A stretch of 64,000 nucleotides of DNA from Anaerovorax odorimutans (GTDB taxonomy: Bacteria; Bacillota; Clostridia; Peptostreptococcales; JAAYPU01). This document shows, in pieces, positions 49,445 through 58,654 of the stretch. Under the pieces are notes generated by a model that had not been told where the DNA came from, did no database searches, and saw nothing but the letters and a program-made list of their open reading frames with translations. Position 1 is the first letter of the stretch; each line of letters starts with the position of its first letter. A program made the position numbers and the translations under genes. The stretch covers positions 28,961 to 92,960 of the forward strand of contig JAENZQ010000014.1 in NCBI GenBank assembly GCA_016841185.1, read 5' to 3'.

Positions 49445-49474
49445 TGACTGTATAGTCACATGACTTAAAAGTCA
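49445..49474. promoter_or_regulatory. Twin perfect palindromes TGACT-N4-AGTCA (candidate TetR-type operator pair)
   Basis: TGACTGTATAGTCA (49445-49458) and TGACTTAAAAGTCA (49461-49474). Confidence 0.6.
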
Positions 49475-49527
49475 TTATTGCATATTATGTCTCGAAAATA
49501 TTCAGTAAAACGAATGGAAGTGATATT

Positions 49528-50235
49528 TTGGAACCCTTTTTCATTAAAGCCGAAAATATATCCAAATACTATCAGATGGGAGAAGTTTCCGTCAAGGCAC
49601 TGGAAGATGCTTCTTTTGAATTATTGGAAGGTGAGTTCGCTGTCATACTCGGCCCCAGCGGTTCGGGAAAAAGCACTTTGTTGAATATTATTGGAGGAAT
49701 GGATGTTCCAACATCAGGGAGGGCTTTTCTTCGGGATGAAGAGATAACCGGGTTTTCCGAAAAAAAATTAACGGAATACAGAAGGAATAAAGTAGGCTTT
49801 GTATTTCAGTTTTACAATATCATGGCTAATCTTACGGCGAGAGAAAATATTGAATTGGCTGTTGAGATCTGTAAGAATCCATTGGATATCGATAAAATCA
49901 TGGAATCTGTAGGGCTTTTAGAAAGGAAGGACCACTTTCCTTCTCAACTCAGCGGAGGTGAGCAGCAGCGCGTTGCAATTGCAAGAGCCATAGCGAAAAA
50001 CCCCGAAATTCTGCTTTGTGATGAACCGACAGGTGCTTTGGATTATACCACAGGTGTTTCTATTTTATCGCTTCTCAGGCAAGTGAATAAAGATTTTGGA
50101 ATAACAGTTGCGGTCATTACCCATAATTCTGCCATTGCAGAAATGGCTGATAAGGTAATAAAGATGAGAAGCGGCCGTATTGTAGATATCCGGACTAATG
50201 AGCAGCCGATGGATCCGGAAAGGATTGAGTGGTAA
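49528..50235 (+). CDS. ABC transporter ATP-binding protein (MacB/LolD type)
   Basis: GPSGSGKSTLLNIIGGMD; LSGGEQQRVAIARAIAKNPEILLCDEPTGALD. Confidence 0.95.
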   Translation: MEPFFIKAENISKYYQMGEVSVKALEDASFELLEGEFAVILGPSGSGKSTLLNIIGGMDVPTSGRAFLRDEEITGFSEKKLTEYRRNKVGFVFQFYNIMANLTARENIELAVEICKNPLDIDKIMESVGLLERKDHFPSQLSGGEQQRVAIARAIAKNPEILLCDEPTGALDYTTGVSILSLLRQVNKDFGITVAVITHNSAIAEMADKVIKMRSGRIVDIRTNEQPMDPERIEW

Positions 50236-52586
50236 TGAAAAAGTTAGACAAAAGGCTATGGGGGCTTATTAAAAGCACGAAAGGGCAGTTTTTTGCCATT
50301 GCTGTGGTTGTTGCAGTAGGCTTGATGATTTTTGTATCCATGGGTTCCGCTGAAATAAATCTCCAGAGTGCATTGAATGATTATTACAAGTTGACAAATT
50401 TTTCTGATTTATATGTTCAGGTTGTAAAAATTCCTGAAAAAGAAATTCCGGTAATCGGCGCTAAGTACAATTTTTCAGCTGCTGAAGGGCGTGTTGTATC
50501 TGAAGTTCCAATGATAACGGATGATGAGAATGAAAGGGTCACAGTGAGAGTGACTTCTCTGTCGGAAGAGGATAAGATAAATTCCCTTTACTATATAGAA
50601 GGAAGCCCCATTAAAGACAAACATCATGACGTTGTTATGATCCAGCAGTTTGCTGAAGCACGGGGTATACGGACAAGAGATGAGATACGGCTTCAGATCA
50701 ATGGGCGTCAGTATAAAATGACGGTAAAAGGCATTGCGGCAAGTGCGGAATATATTTATCTGATAGAGAGCGCTCAAAATATGCTTCCAAATGAAAGCAA
50801 GTTTGGTGTTGTCTACGTATCTGAAGAATTTGCTCAGAAAAGCTTCGGATTTTCGGGAAGCGCCAATGAGATAACCATAAAGCTCAATGAAAATCAGGAT
50901 TCTGAAATTATTGAAGAATTAATAGAAGACGATTTCGAGGATTTCGGCTTAAAACGGATCATTACTAAAGAAAACCAGTTGAGCAACAGAATGATTTCCG
51001 AAGAGCTTACTCAATTAAAAAACATGTCAAGTTCTATTCCGATTTTGTTTCTATCTATTGCGGGTATTGTTCTGATTATGATGGTTTCAAGAATGGTAAA
51101 AAAGGATAGGATAAGTATTGGCGTTTTAAAAGCATTGGGGTATAGTTCATCTCAAATTATTATTCATTATGTTAAATATGCATTGAGCGCCGGTGCTGTA
51201 GGTGTACTGTTGGGGACATTGTTTGGGACGGCAGTGGCCGGGGCTATGACCAAAATGTATATTGATTTTTTCAATCTCCCTTTACTGAGAATAAATGTCT
51301 ATCCGCAATATATAATCTGGTCTGTTGCTTTCGCAGGAATTTTTTGCGGCATTTCAGGTGTTTGGGGCGCTAAAGGAATCCTGAAGATTATGCCTGCCGA
51401 ATCCATGCGTCCGGAAGCGCCTAAAACCGGAAAAAGAATTTTACTGGAGAGGTTTCGATTCTTTTGGCATCGGTTATCCTTCAGCTGGAAACTTATTATA
51501 AAAAATTCATTCAGAAATAAGAAAAGGATGACATTTGTTCTTTTTGGCGTAGCGTTGACATGCAGCCTGATGGTGGCCACCATCAGTCTTGTATCAAGCA
51601 CATTAGGCCTCTTTGATAAACACTTTACCGAGTTTCAGAAAATGGATTACAATATCAATTTCAGCACGCCGCTGAATGAAGAAGTGGTAAAAGAGATTCC
51701 TCATATTATAAAGACAGAACATATTGAGCCTAAAATAGAATTTCCTTTTGAATTGAGTAATGGGCTAAGAAAAGAAGTTGTAAACGTGATTGGAATAAAA
51801 AAGGATACGGGATTCTATTCTTTTACCGGATTAAACGGAGAGTCCATAGAAGTTTCAGGAAAAGGTATTCTCCTTTCTGAAAATTTAGCAAATTTCCTAA
51901 AAATAGAGAAAGGCGGCACCATAAAAATCCATAGTTTCATTCCGGAAAGAGATGACGTATATCTGACGGTGGAAAATATTATCAAGCAGGGATTGGGAAT
52001 GAATGCTTATATGGAGCTGACCGCTATGGGAGATAACCTTATGGAAAATCAATTAATATCAGGTGTATATGTGGATTCCAGGGACCCCGACTTAATGAAA
52101 AAGCTCATAAAAGCCGATCACATTTCCACCATCCAATCTTCACAGGATATGTTGAATGTTTTTCAGGAGTTTATGGGATTGACCATCATGTCTATTGGTT
52201 TCATCGTGGTAATGTCGGGAATTTTAGGATTCAGCATTGTGTATAATGCAACTGTCATCAGCATCGGCGAAAGGGAGATGGAATTTTCATCCATGAGAGT
52301 GCTGGGGTTTTCAAAAAATCAAATTTTCGGTATTATTTTAAGAGAAAATATGGTGATAACTCTATTCGGCATTCTGATGGGCATCCCCATGGGAAGATAT
52401 TTGGGAACTGCTATGGGAAATATGTTTAGTAATGAAATATATACTCTTGGAATTACAGCAGATATAAAGTCTTATATTTTAGCATGTGGTTTTACTCTGC
52501 TGTTTATCATACTTTCACAGTTGGCTACCTATAGAAAAATCAACAAGCTTAATTTCTTACAGGCACTGAAAAATAGAGTATCGTAG
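50229..52586 (+). CDS. FtsX-like ABC transporter permease (two FtsX domains)
   Basis: N-terminal TM, large extracytoplasmic domains, GVLKALGYSSSQIIIHYV and MRVLGFSKNQIFGIILRENM. Confidence 0.9.
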   Translation: MVMKKLDKRLWGLIKSTKGQFFAIAVVVAVGLMIFVSMGSAEINLQSALNDYYKLTNFSDLYVQVVKIPEKEIPVIGAKYNFSAAEGRVVSEVPMITDDENERVTVRVTSLSEEDKINSLYYIEGSPIKDKHHDVVMIQQFAEARGIRTRDEIRLQINGRQYKMTVKGIAASAEYIYLIESAQNMLPNESKFGVVYVSEEFAQKSFGFSGSANEITIKLNENQDSEIIEELIEDDFEDFGLKRIITKENQLSNRMISEELTQLKNMSSSIPILFLSIAGIVLIMMVSRMVKKDRISIGVLKALGYSSSQIIIHYVKYALSAGAVGVLLGTLFGTAVAGAMTKMYIDFFNLPLLRINVYPQYIIWSVAFAGIFCGISGVWGAKGILKIMPAESMRPEAPKTGKRILLERFRFFWHRLSFSWKLIIKNSFRNKKRMTFVLFGVALTCSLMVATISLVSSTLGLFDKHFTEFQKMDYNINFSTPLNEEVVKEIPHIIKTEHIEPKIEFPFELSNGLRKEVVNVIGIKKDTGFYSFTGLNGESIEVSGKGILLSENLANFLKIEKGGTIKIHSFIPERDDVYLTVENIIKQGLGMNAYMELTAMGDNLMENQLISGVYVDSRDPDLMKKLIKADHISTIQSSQDMLNVFQEFMGLTIMSIGFIVVMSGILGFSIVYNATVISIGEREMEFSSMRVLGFSKNQIFGIILRENMVITLFGILMGIPMGRYLGTAMGNMFSNEIYTLGITADIKSYILACGFTLLFIILSQLATYRKINKLNFLQALKNRVS

Positions 52587-52597
52587 GAGGAAATGCC

Positions 52598-53692
52598 ATG
52601 AAAAAAAAGCTGATATTCATGATTATTGCAGTAATATTATTGATTACAGCCGGAAGTCTGTACTTTAAAGAAGGAAAAGGAATAGAAGTTGATACTGAAG
52701 TTGTGGGAAAAGGAAATATCCGTCATTTTATCGAAGAAGTGGGTACTGTCAAGTCCCACAACCAAAGAGAAATCAGTTTGAATACGTCAGGGATCGTATC
52801 GGATTTGAAATGTAAAATAGGAGACGAGGTAAAAGAAGGAGATGTATTGGGGACACTGGATATGGATGCATCTGCTCTTGAAATCAAAAGTCTTGAATCC
52901 AAATTAAGCGGGTTGATGCCATCCTATGAAGAGGCACTTCGTGATGCTCAAAATAATGAAGCACTTTATCAGCAGGGTGCTATCAGTTATGAAGCATATC
53001 AGGAGTCAAAGGTCCTTGAACAGAAGATAAAGTCCCAAATTTCGGAAATCCAATACAATATTAAACAGCTTAGAGAAATGAAAGAAAATGGCTCTGTCAG
53101 TTCTCCCATTTCAGGTGTTATTACAGAAATATATGTTCAGGAAGGGGAAACCGTATTAAACGGAAATCCTATTATTGAAGTGGCGGATTTAAAAGATTTA
53201 TATGTAGAGACTGATCTGCTGGCCGGTGAGGCCAATGATATTGTCGTTAATGCACCGGTTTCTATTTCAAGTGATGATTTAGGCCTGGAGCTGGAGGATG
53301 CCGGAAAAGTTTTAAAAATTCATCCAAAAGCCCATACAAAAGTATCGGATCTTGGCATCGAGCAGAAAAGAGTGACTGTAGAAATCCAGATCAAAGATAT
53401 CACTCAGCTTAAATTAGGTTATGATGTAGATGTAGAAATTCTAACCCAATCAAGAGAAAATGTTCTCATCGTCCCCGAAACGGCTGTTTTTGAGATGAAT
53501 GGTAATCAATATGTTTTTTTAGCCGAAAATGAAAGGGCGGTTTTAAAACAGATAGAAACGGGATTGGAAAGTAAAGACAAGGTGGAGGTGATCCATGGAA
53601 TATCAGAAAATGACAGGATCATTATATCACCGGATGATCAACTGGAAGAAGGAAGCAAAATTGTTATCATTGAGAATGAATCAGAAGTGTGA
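52598..53692 (+). CDS. HlyD/RND-type efflux adaptor (membrane fusion protein)
   Basis: Signal anchor; GIVSDLKCKIGDEVKEGDVLGTLD and SSPISGVITEIYVQEGETVLNGNPIIEVADL lipoyl-like halves. Confidence 0.9.
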   Translation: MKKKLIFMIIAVILLITAGSLYFKEGKGIEVDTEVVGKGNIRHFIEEVGTVKSHNQREISLNTSGIVSDLKCKIGDEVKEGDVLGTLDMDASALEIKSLESKLSGLMPSYEEALRDAQNNEALYQQGAISYEAYQESKVLEQKIKSQISEIQYNIKQLREMKENGSVSSPISGVITEIYVQEGETVLNGNPIIEVADLKDLYVETDLLAGEANDIVVNAPVSISSDDLGLELEDAGKVLKIHPKAHTKVSDLGIEQKRVTVEIQIKDITQLKLGYDVDVEILTQSRENVLIVPETAVFEMNGNQYVFLAENERAVLKQIETGLESKDKVEVIHGISENDRIIISPDDQLEEGSKIVIIENESEV

Positions 53693-55624
53693 TTATTCCT
53701 GTTCCAACAGCAAAATCATGGCTTCCCATTCTTCATAAAGTGCTTCTAATCTTTTGTTCAAGTCAAGGGATTCAATATTCAAGGCACGGCTTTTTTCCAT
53801 ATTGGAATAGATTTCTTCTTTGCACATGTCATGCTGAATATTCTTTAAACGCTGCTCAGCAATAGATATTTCTGTTTCAATATCCTTTAAAGCCTGCTTT
53901 TTCTTTTTTTCTTCCAGAAGGCGGGCTTTTTCTTTCTTTAAAGCTTCTTTTTTTTGCGTCTTTGATATTTCCATTTTCTCTGATTCATTTTCTTCGTCCA
54001 ATAATTGATTTTTCTTTTCGATATAATAATCATAATTTCCCAGATATTCCTGTACTCCTGTATCGGTTAATTCCAATATCCTGTCAGGAATACGATTGAG
54101 AAAAAATCTGTCATGGGATACGATCAATAAAGTGCCCTCATAATTCAGCAATGCCTTTTCAAAGACTTCTTTGGATTCGATGTCCAGATGGTTGGTCGGT
54201 TCGTCCATGATCAAAAAATTTGAATCTGAAAGCATCAGTTTAAGCAATGCTAAACGTGCTCTTTCACCACCGCTTAAAACAGATATTTCTTTGAAGGGAT
54301 CGTCTCCTCTGAAAAGAAAAGCCCCTAAAATATTTCGAATATCGGTTTCGGTGTAATGAGTATGCAGTTGATGGATTTCTTCTATCAGGGTGTTGGAAGG
54401 GCTTAATAGCTTCTGTTCCTGGTCAAAATACCCCATTCTGACATTGTGGCCGATTCTGATATTTCCCTGGTCCGGATTCACTTTCGATAATACTATTTTA
54501 AGTAGTGTGGTTTTTCCGACACCATTAGGGCCGATCATACAGATTTTTTCTCCGCTTTTAATATCAAAACTTACATTTGTGAACAAGAGTCTTCCTTCAT
54601 AAGATTTGGTTAGATCTTGTGCATATAAAACGTCCTTCCCGCTTTTATGAACAGGCTTAAAAGAGATATTCATTCTATCCATAAAGGTTTCAGGTTTTTC
54701 GAGAAGATCCAGATGGCTAAGCTGATTTTCACGGGATCGGGCCCTTTTTGCCAGTTTTTCAGTGCCATGCTGTTTAAATCTCCGGATCATTTCTTCCTGC
54801 CTTTTAATTTCTTTCTGCTGCTTTTCATATGACTTTATCTGCTGAATTTTTAATTCTTCTTTCTTTTTTAAATAAGTAGAATAATTCCCTTCAAAAACGG
54901 AAAGGTGCCGGTTTTCTATTTCAAAAATACGATTTACGATCTGATCCAGAAAATATCTGTCATGAGAAATAACCAAAACTGTGCCTTTATAAGTTTTAAT
55001 ATATTGCTCCAACCATTGCAGAGAGTCCATATCCAGATGATTGGTAGGCTCGTCGAGCAGAAGTAATTGTGGTTTGGAAAGTAAAATTTTTGCAAGAGAG
55101 AGCCTTGTTTTTTCACCTCCGCTAAGGCTTGAAACTCTTTGGTCAAAATAGTCGGAAGAAAAGCCCAATCCATTTAAAACACCTTTTACTTCGCTGACAT
55201 AACCATAGCCGTTTTTTTCTTTGAAAGTCTCTATTTTTTCTGCATAAATCTTTAACAGTTTATCAGGACTTTCGTTTTTTGATGAAATATCTGTAATCTC
55301 TTTTTCCAGATTTCTCAGTTCTTTTTCCAGGGTGATGACTTCGGCAAAGACCGAAATCATTTCTGAATAAACGGTTTGATTTGAGTCAAACAGGCTGTTT
55401 TGCTCCAGATAGCCTATGGAAACACTGCCGGAAAGAAACAAATCGCCGCTATCATAAGACAAGTTCTGAGTAAGGATTTTAAGCAATGTGGTCTTGCCGG
55501 CACCATTGGCTCCTACCAGACCAATTCTATCATTTTCGTCTATATTGAAGGAGATACTATCCAATATTGTTTCGATTCCAAAAGTTTTAATAATGTTACT
55601 TGCAGATAAGATAATCATTTTCAA
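53693..55624 (-). CDS. ABC-F family ATPase (YdiF/Uup-like)
   Basis: GANGAGKTTLLKILT..LSGGEKTRLSLAKILLSKPQLLLLDEPTNHLD; second ABC GPNGVGKTTLLKIV; C-terminal coiled coil. Confidence 0.93.
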   Translation of the reverse strand: MKMIILSASNIIKTFGIETILDSISFNIDENDRIGLVGANGAGKTTLLKILTQNLSYDSGDLFLSGSVSIGYLEQNSLFDSNQTVYSEMISVFAEVITLEKELRNLEKEITDISSKNESPDKLLKIYAEKIETFKEKNGYGYVSEVKGVLNGLGFSSDYFDQRVSSLSGGEKTRLSLAKILLSKPQLLLLDEPTNHLDMDSLQWLEQYIKTYKGTVLVISHDRYFLDQIVNRIFEIENRHLSVFEGNYSTYLKKKEELKIQQIKSYEKQQKEIKRQEEMIRRFKQHGTEKLAKRARSRENQLSHLDLLEKPETFMDRMNISFKPVHKSGKDVLYAQDLTKSYEGRLLFTNVSFDIKSGEKICMIGPNGVGKTTLLKIVLSKVNPDQGNIRIGHNVRMGYFDQEQKLLSPSNTLIEEIHQLHTHYTETDIRNILGAFLFRGDDPFKEISVLSGGERARLALLKLMLSDSNFLIMDEPTNHLDIESKEVFEKALLNYEGTLLIVSHDRFFLNRIPDRILELTDTGVQEYLGNYDYYIEKKNQLLDEENESEKMEISKTQKKEALKKEKARLLEEKKKKQALKDIETEISIAEQRLKNIQHDMCKEEIYSNMEKSRALNIESLDLNKRLEALYEEWEAMILLLEQE

Positions 55625-55821
55625 TCACCTTTTCTCTAAAGATTATACATATGATATTGTATCAAAGTCATAATAGCAATAAAAGTTTTTATTTTAATTC
55701 AAGAAATTTATGGGTATAATTGTTTTAACATCAATTTGTTATTACTTGATAATCTTGAACAGTATGGTATTACATGGTATAATTAATTCCTAAAAATGAG
55801 AATTATAAAAGGAGAAGATAA

Positions 55822-56466
55822 ATGAATCAAAAACTGCCAAATAAAATCTCAAATGCAGTTATCCGAAGGTTACCAAAATACAGAAGGTATTTGGAAGACT
55901 TGCTGAATAAAAAGATATACAGAATTTCGTCAAAGGACTTAAGTGAACTCATCGGTTTTACAGCATCCCAGATACGTCAGGATTTGAATAATTTTGGGGG
56001 CTTTGGCCAACAGGGATATGGTTATAATGTAAAAGAGCTGTATGAGGAGATCGGCAAAATTTTAGGAATCGATAAAGCATATATTGTTGTTATTGTAGGT
56101 ACCGGAAATCTGGGACAGGCTATTGCCAACTATACTCATTTCTATAGAACGGGGTTTATTGTGAACGCAATGTTTGACGTGAATCCAAAACTTATAGGAC
56201 TTCGGATCAACGGTGTAGAAGTAATGGATTCAGAATATCTTCAGGATTATTTGAAAGAAAATTCCATCGATATAGGTATTATATGTACAAATAAAGAAAG
56301 TGCACAGGAAGTAGCCACAAAGCTTTGCGAAGGCGGTGTAAAAGGCATATGGAATTTTGCACCTGTTGATATAGATGTGGATGAAGACATTATTCTAGAG
56401 AATGTACATTTAAGCGATAGTTTGCATACTTTGGCTTATTTTATCAATCACCCTCAGGACTATTAA
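55822..56466 (+). CDS. rex: Redox-sensing transcriptional repressor Rex
   Basis: IRRLPKYRRYLEDLLNKKIYRISSKDLSELIGFTASQIRQDLNNFGGFGQQGYGYNVKEL. Confidence 0.97.
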   Translation: MNQKLPNKISNAVIRRLPKYRRYLEDLLNKKIYRISSKDLSELIGFTASQIRQDLNNFGGFGQQGYGYNVKELYEEIGKILGIDKAYIVVIVGTGNLGQAIANYTHFYRTGFIVNAMFDVNPKLIGLRINGVEVMDSEYLQDYLKENSIDIGIICTNKESAQEVATKLCEGGVKGIWNFAPVDIDVDEDIILENVHLSDSLHTLAYFINHPQDY

Positions 56467-56511
56467 ACGGCGGCAAGTTAAGCTGATCATTCAACTTCCA
56501 TTTAAAAAATT

Positions 56512-56545
56512 ATCTCTTACATATTAATATTAATTTGTAAGAGAT
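56512..56545. repeat. 34-bp near-perfect AT-rich palindrome between rex and ferredoxin
   Basis: atctcttacatattaatattaatttgtaagagat; one mismatched pair. Confidence 0.8.
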
Positions 56546-56620
56546 GTTTAATATATTTATAATCATTCTGACAATGGGGAAAGATAGTAAGGTAGACCAG
56601 TCGAGGAAAGGAGATTATAA

Positions 56621-56809
56621 ATGAAAGGTTATGTAGATAAGGATACATGTATCGGATGTGGTATTTGTCCGGATGTATGTCCGGAAATATTTAAAATGGA
56701 TGATGACGGAAAGGCCGTTGCCGGTAAAGAAGAAATTCCGGAGGATATTATAGATAATGCTTTGGATGCGGAATCCCAATGCCCTGTAGATGCGATACAG
56801 GTGAAATAG
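56621..56809 (+). CDS. [4Fe-4S] ferredoxin
   Basis: KGYVDKDTCIGCGICPDVCPEIFKMDDDGKAVAG..AESQCPVDAIQVK. Confidence 0.95.
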   Translation: MKGYVDKDTCIGCGICPDVCPEIFKMDDDGKAVAGKEEIPEDIIDNALDAESQCPVDAIQVK

Positions 56810-56876
56810 AATTAAGAATTTAAAATTAAGAATTGATGAGGATTTTGCTTGTGCAAAATCTTCTTTATGTTATAGC
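56808..56876 (+). repeat. Composite intergenic repeat (G): aattaagaattt units + GATTTTGC-TTGT-GCAAAATC hairpin
   Basis: agaattaagaatttaaaattaagaattgatgaggattttgcttgtgcaaaatcttcttt. Confidence 0.75.
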
Positions 56877-56955
56877 CTCTTTTTATGATAGAATAATAAT
56901 GGAGTGAATTTTTAACATGGTAAATCTCCAACCAGAATTATAGAAGGAGTAGCGT

Positions 56956-57444
56956 ATGGATGTATTAATGAAAGTGAAAAAAAGCATATCGGATCTGCCA
57001 TTTCCCCTTAAAATATATGAATTTGAAGAAGGTTCAACAAAGACTTCAGAAATGGCGGCTGAGCAGCTTGGTGTAGAATCGGCACAAATAGCTAAAACTA
57101 TGCTGTTTATATGCGGAGATAAACCCATTATTGTAATTACGTGCGGAGATATGAAAATCAAGCAAGGCTGGCTGAAAAAGATAGCAGGTGCAAAACCGAG
57201 ATTTGCTTCTTCCGATGAATGCAAAGAAATAACAGGATATGAGCCGGGGGGGATTTGTCCCTTTGCACTTGAAACAGAGGTGGAAATATTGTTAGACAGA
57301 AGTATCGAGAGATTTGACAAAGTGTATGCTGCTGCAGGAACTGCCAATACAGCGGTTCCCTTGGATATGGAACAGCTGATCTATATCACAAAGGGAAAAA
57401 TCGTTGAGGTTTGTGAGCCTAAGATGGTGCCGAGCAATGAGTAA
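56956..57444 (+). CDS. YbaK/EbsC family (aminoacyl-tRNA editing-domain) protein
   Basis: TSEMAAEQLGVESAQIAKTMLF; GYEPGGICPFAL; VYAAAGTANTAVPLDMEQL. Confidence 0.9.
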   Translation: MDVLMKVKKSISDLPFPLKIYEFEEGSTKTSEMAAEQLGVESAQIAKTMLFICGDKPIIVITCGDMKIKQGWLKKIAGAKPRFASSDECKEITGYEPGGICPFALETEVEILLDRSIERFDKVYAAAGTANTAVPLDMEQLIYITKGKIVEVCEPKMVPSNE

Positions 57445-58573
57445 AGTTGCCATAGTCCGGTGCCAATCCTATGATATTGAAGAGGTGTATCCGGCAATAC
57501 AGAGAGGTATGACGCTTCTCGGGGGGATAAAAGCCCTTGTACCTGAGGAAAAAATATTATTAAAGCCGAATTTGCTGGCTTCATCAAATCCGGATAAAGC
57601 GGTGACAACACATCCCGTAGTATTCGAAGCTGTCATAAGACTTTTTCAGGAGAACGGATATTCATTGATTTATGGCGATTCACCAGGATTTGAAAACCCT
57701 GAGAAGGTTGCAGCCAAGTGCGGGTTAAAGGATGTTGCCGACCGGTATAAAATCAGATTTGGGGATTTCAATAGGGGAAAAACCATTACTTATGAGAAAG
57801 GGGCTATTACAAAGCAATTTGAGATTGCTAACGCTGCGTTAGACTCAGAGGCAATCATCAGTTTGTGCAAAATGAAGACCCATCAACTTACGAGGATTAC
57901 CGGAGCCGTTAAAAATCAATTAGGATGTGTTTACGGTCTCCATAAATCATCTGCTCATGCAAAATTCCCTGATGCCATAAGTTTTTCAAAGATGTTAGTG
58001 GACTTGAATAAATTATTGAAACCTAAACTTTTTATTATGGATGGCATCGTTGCAATGGAAGGAAACGGTCCTCGTTCAGGGGATCCGGTTAAAATGAATG
58101 TGCTGCTTTTTTCTGATGATCCTGTAGCATTGGATTCTGTTTTTTGCAGACTGATTGATCTGAATCCTGAATACATTCCCTCCATTATGTTTGGAGAAGA
58201 ATTGGAATTAGGTAAATGGCGTGAGCAAGATATAGAAATTTTAGGAGATAAAATACAGGATTTAAAGAATGATGCCTTTAATGTGACAAGAAAGCCGGTT
58301 AAATCCGAAAATTTTGGATTTGCAGCTTCTTTTCGAGGCCTTGTATTAAGAAAACCTGTTATAGACAGTGAAAAATGTATTCGGTGTGGTATTTGTATCG
58401 ATGCCTGCCCGGTAGAAGAAAAGGCTCTGAGTTTTAAAAATGCTGATAAAAGCAGGCCTCCCGAATACGCCTATAAAAAATGTATTCGTTGCTATTGCTG
58501 TCAGGAAATGTGTCCGCAGAAGGCAATAGGCGTAAAGACACCTTTGATAGGAAGACTTTTTCTGTACAGATAA
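57437..58573 (+). CDS. DUF362 protein with C-terminal 2x[4Fe-4S] ferredoxin domain
   Basis: LKPNLLASSNPDKAVTTHPVVFEAVI; CIRCGICIDACP and CIRCYCCQEMCP; start overlaps ybaK stop. Confidence 0.9.
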   Translation: MSKVAIVRCQSYDIEEVYPAIQRGMTLLGGIKALVPEEKILLKPNLLASSNPDKAVTTHPVVFEAVIRLFQENGYSLIYGDSPGFENPEKVAAKCGLKDVADRYKIRFGDFNRGKTITYEKGAITKQFEIANAALDSEAIISLCKMKTHQLTRITGAVKNQLGCVYGLHKSSAHAKFPDAISFSKMLVDLNKLLKPKLFIMDGIVAMEGNGPRSGDPVKMNVLLFSDDPVALDSVFCRLIDLNPEYIPSIMFGEELELGKWREQDIEILGDKIQDLKNDAFNVTRKPVKSENFGFAASFRGLVLRKPVIDSEKCIRCGICIDACPVEEKALSFKNADKSRPPEYAYKKCIRCYCCQEMCPQKAIGVKTPLIGRLFLYR

Positions 58574-58654
58574 AAGATCTATGGCCATTTTAAATCTTAC
58601 ACTTACACTTATACTTACACTAATCCATAATGAATGCAAAGGGGAGATCCTTCA

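Noticed and set aside
55725-55790. Possible Rex autoregulatory box upstream of rex (ttgttattacttgataat)
   Set aside because: The right half-site does not match TAACAA; not palindromic enough to call.
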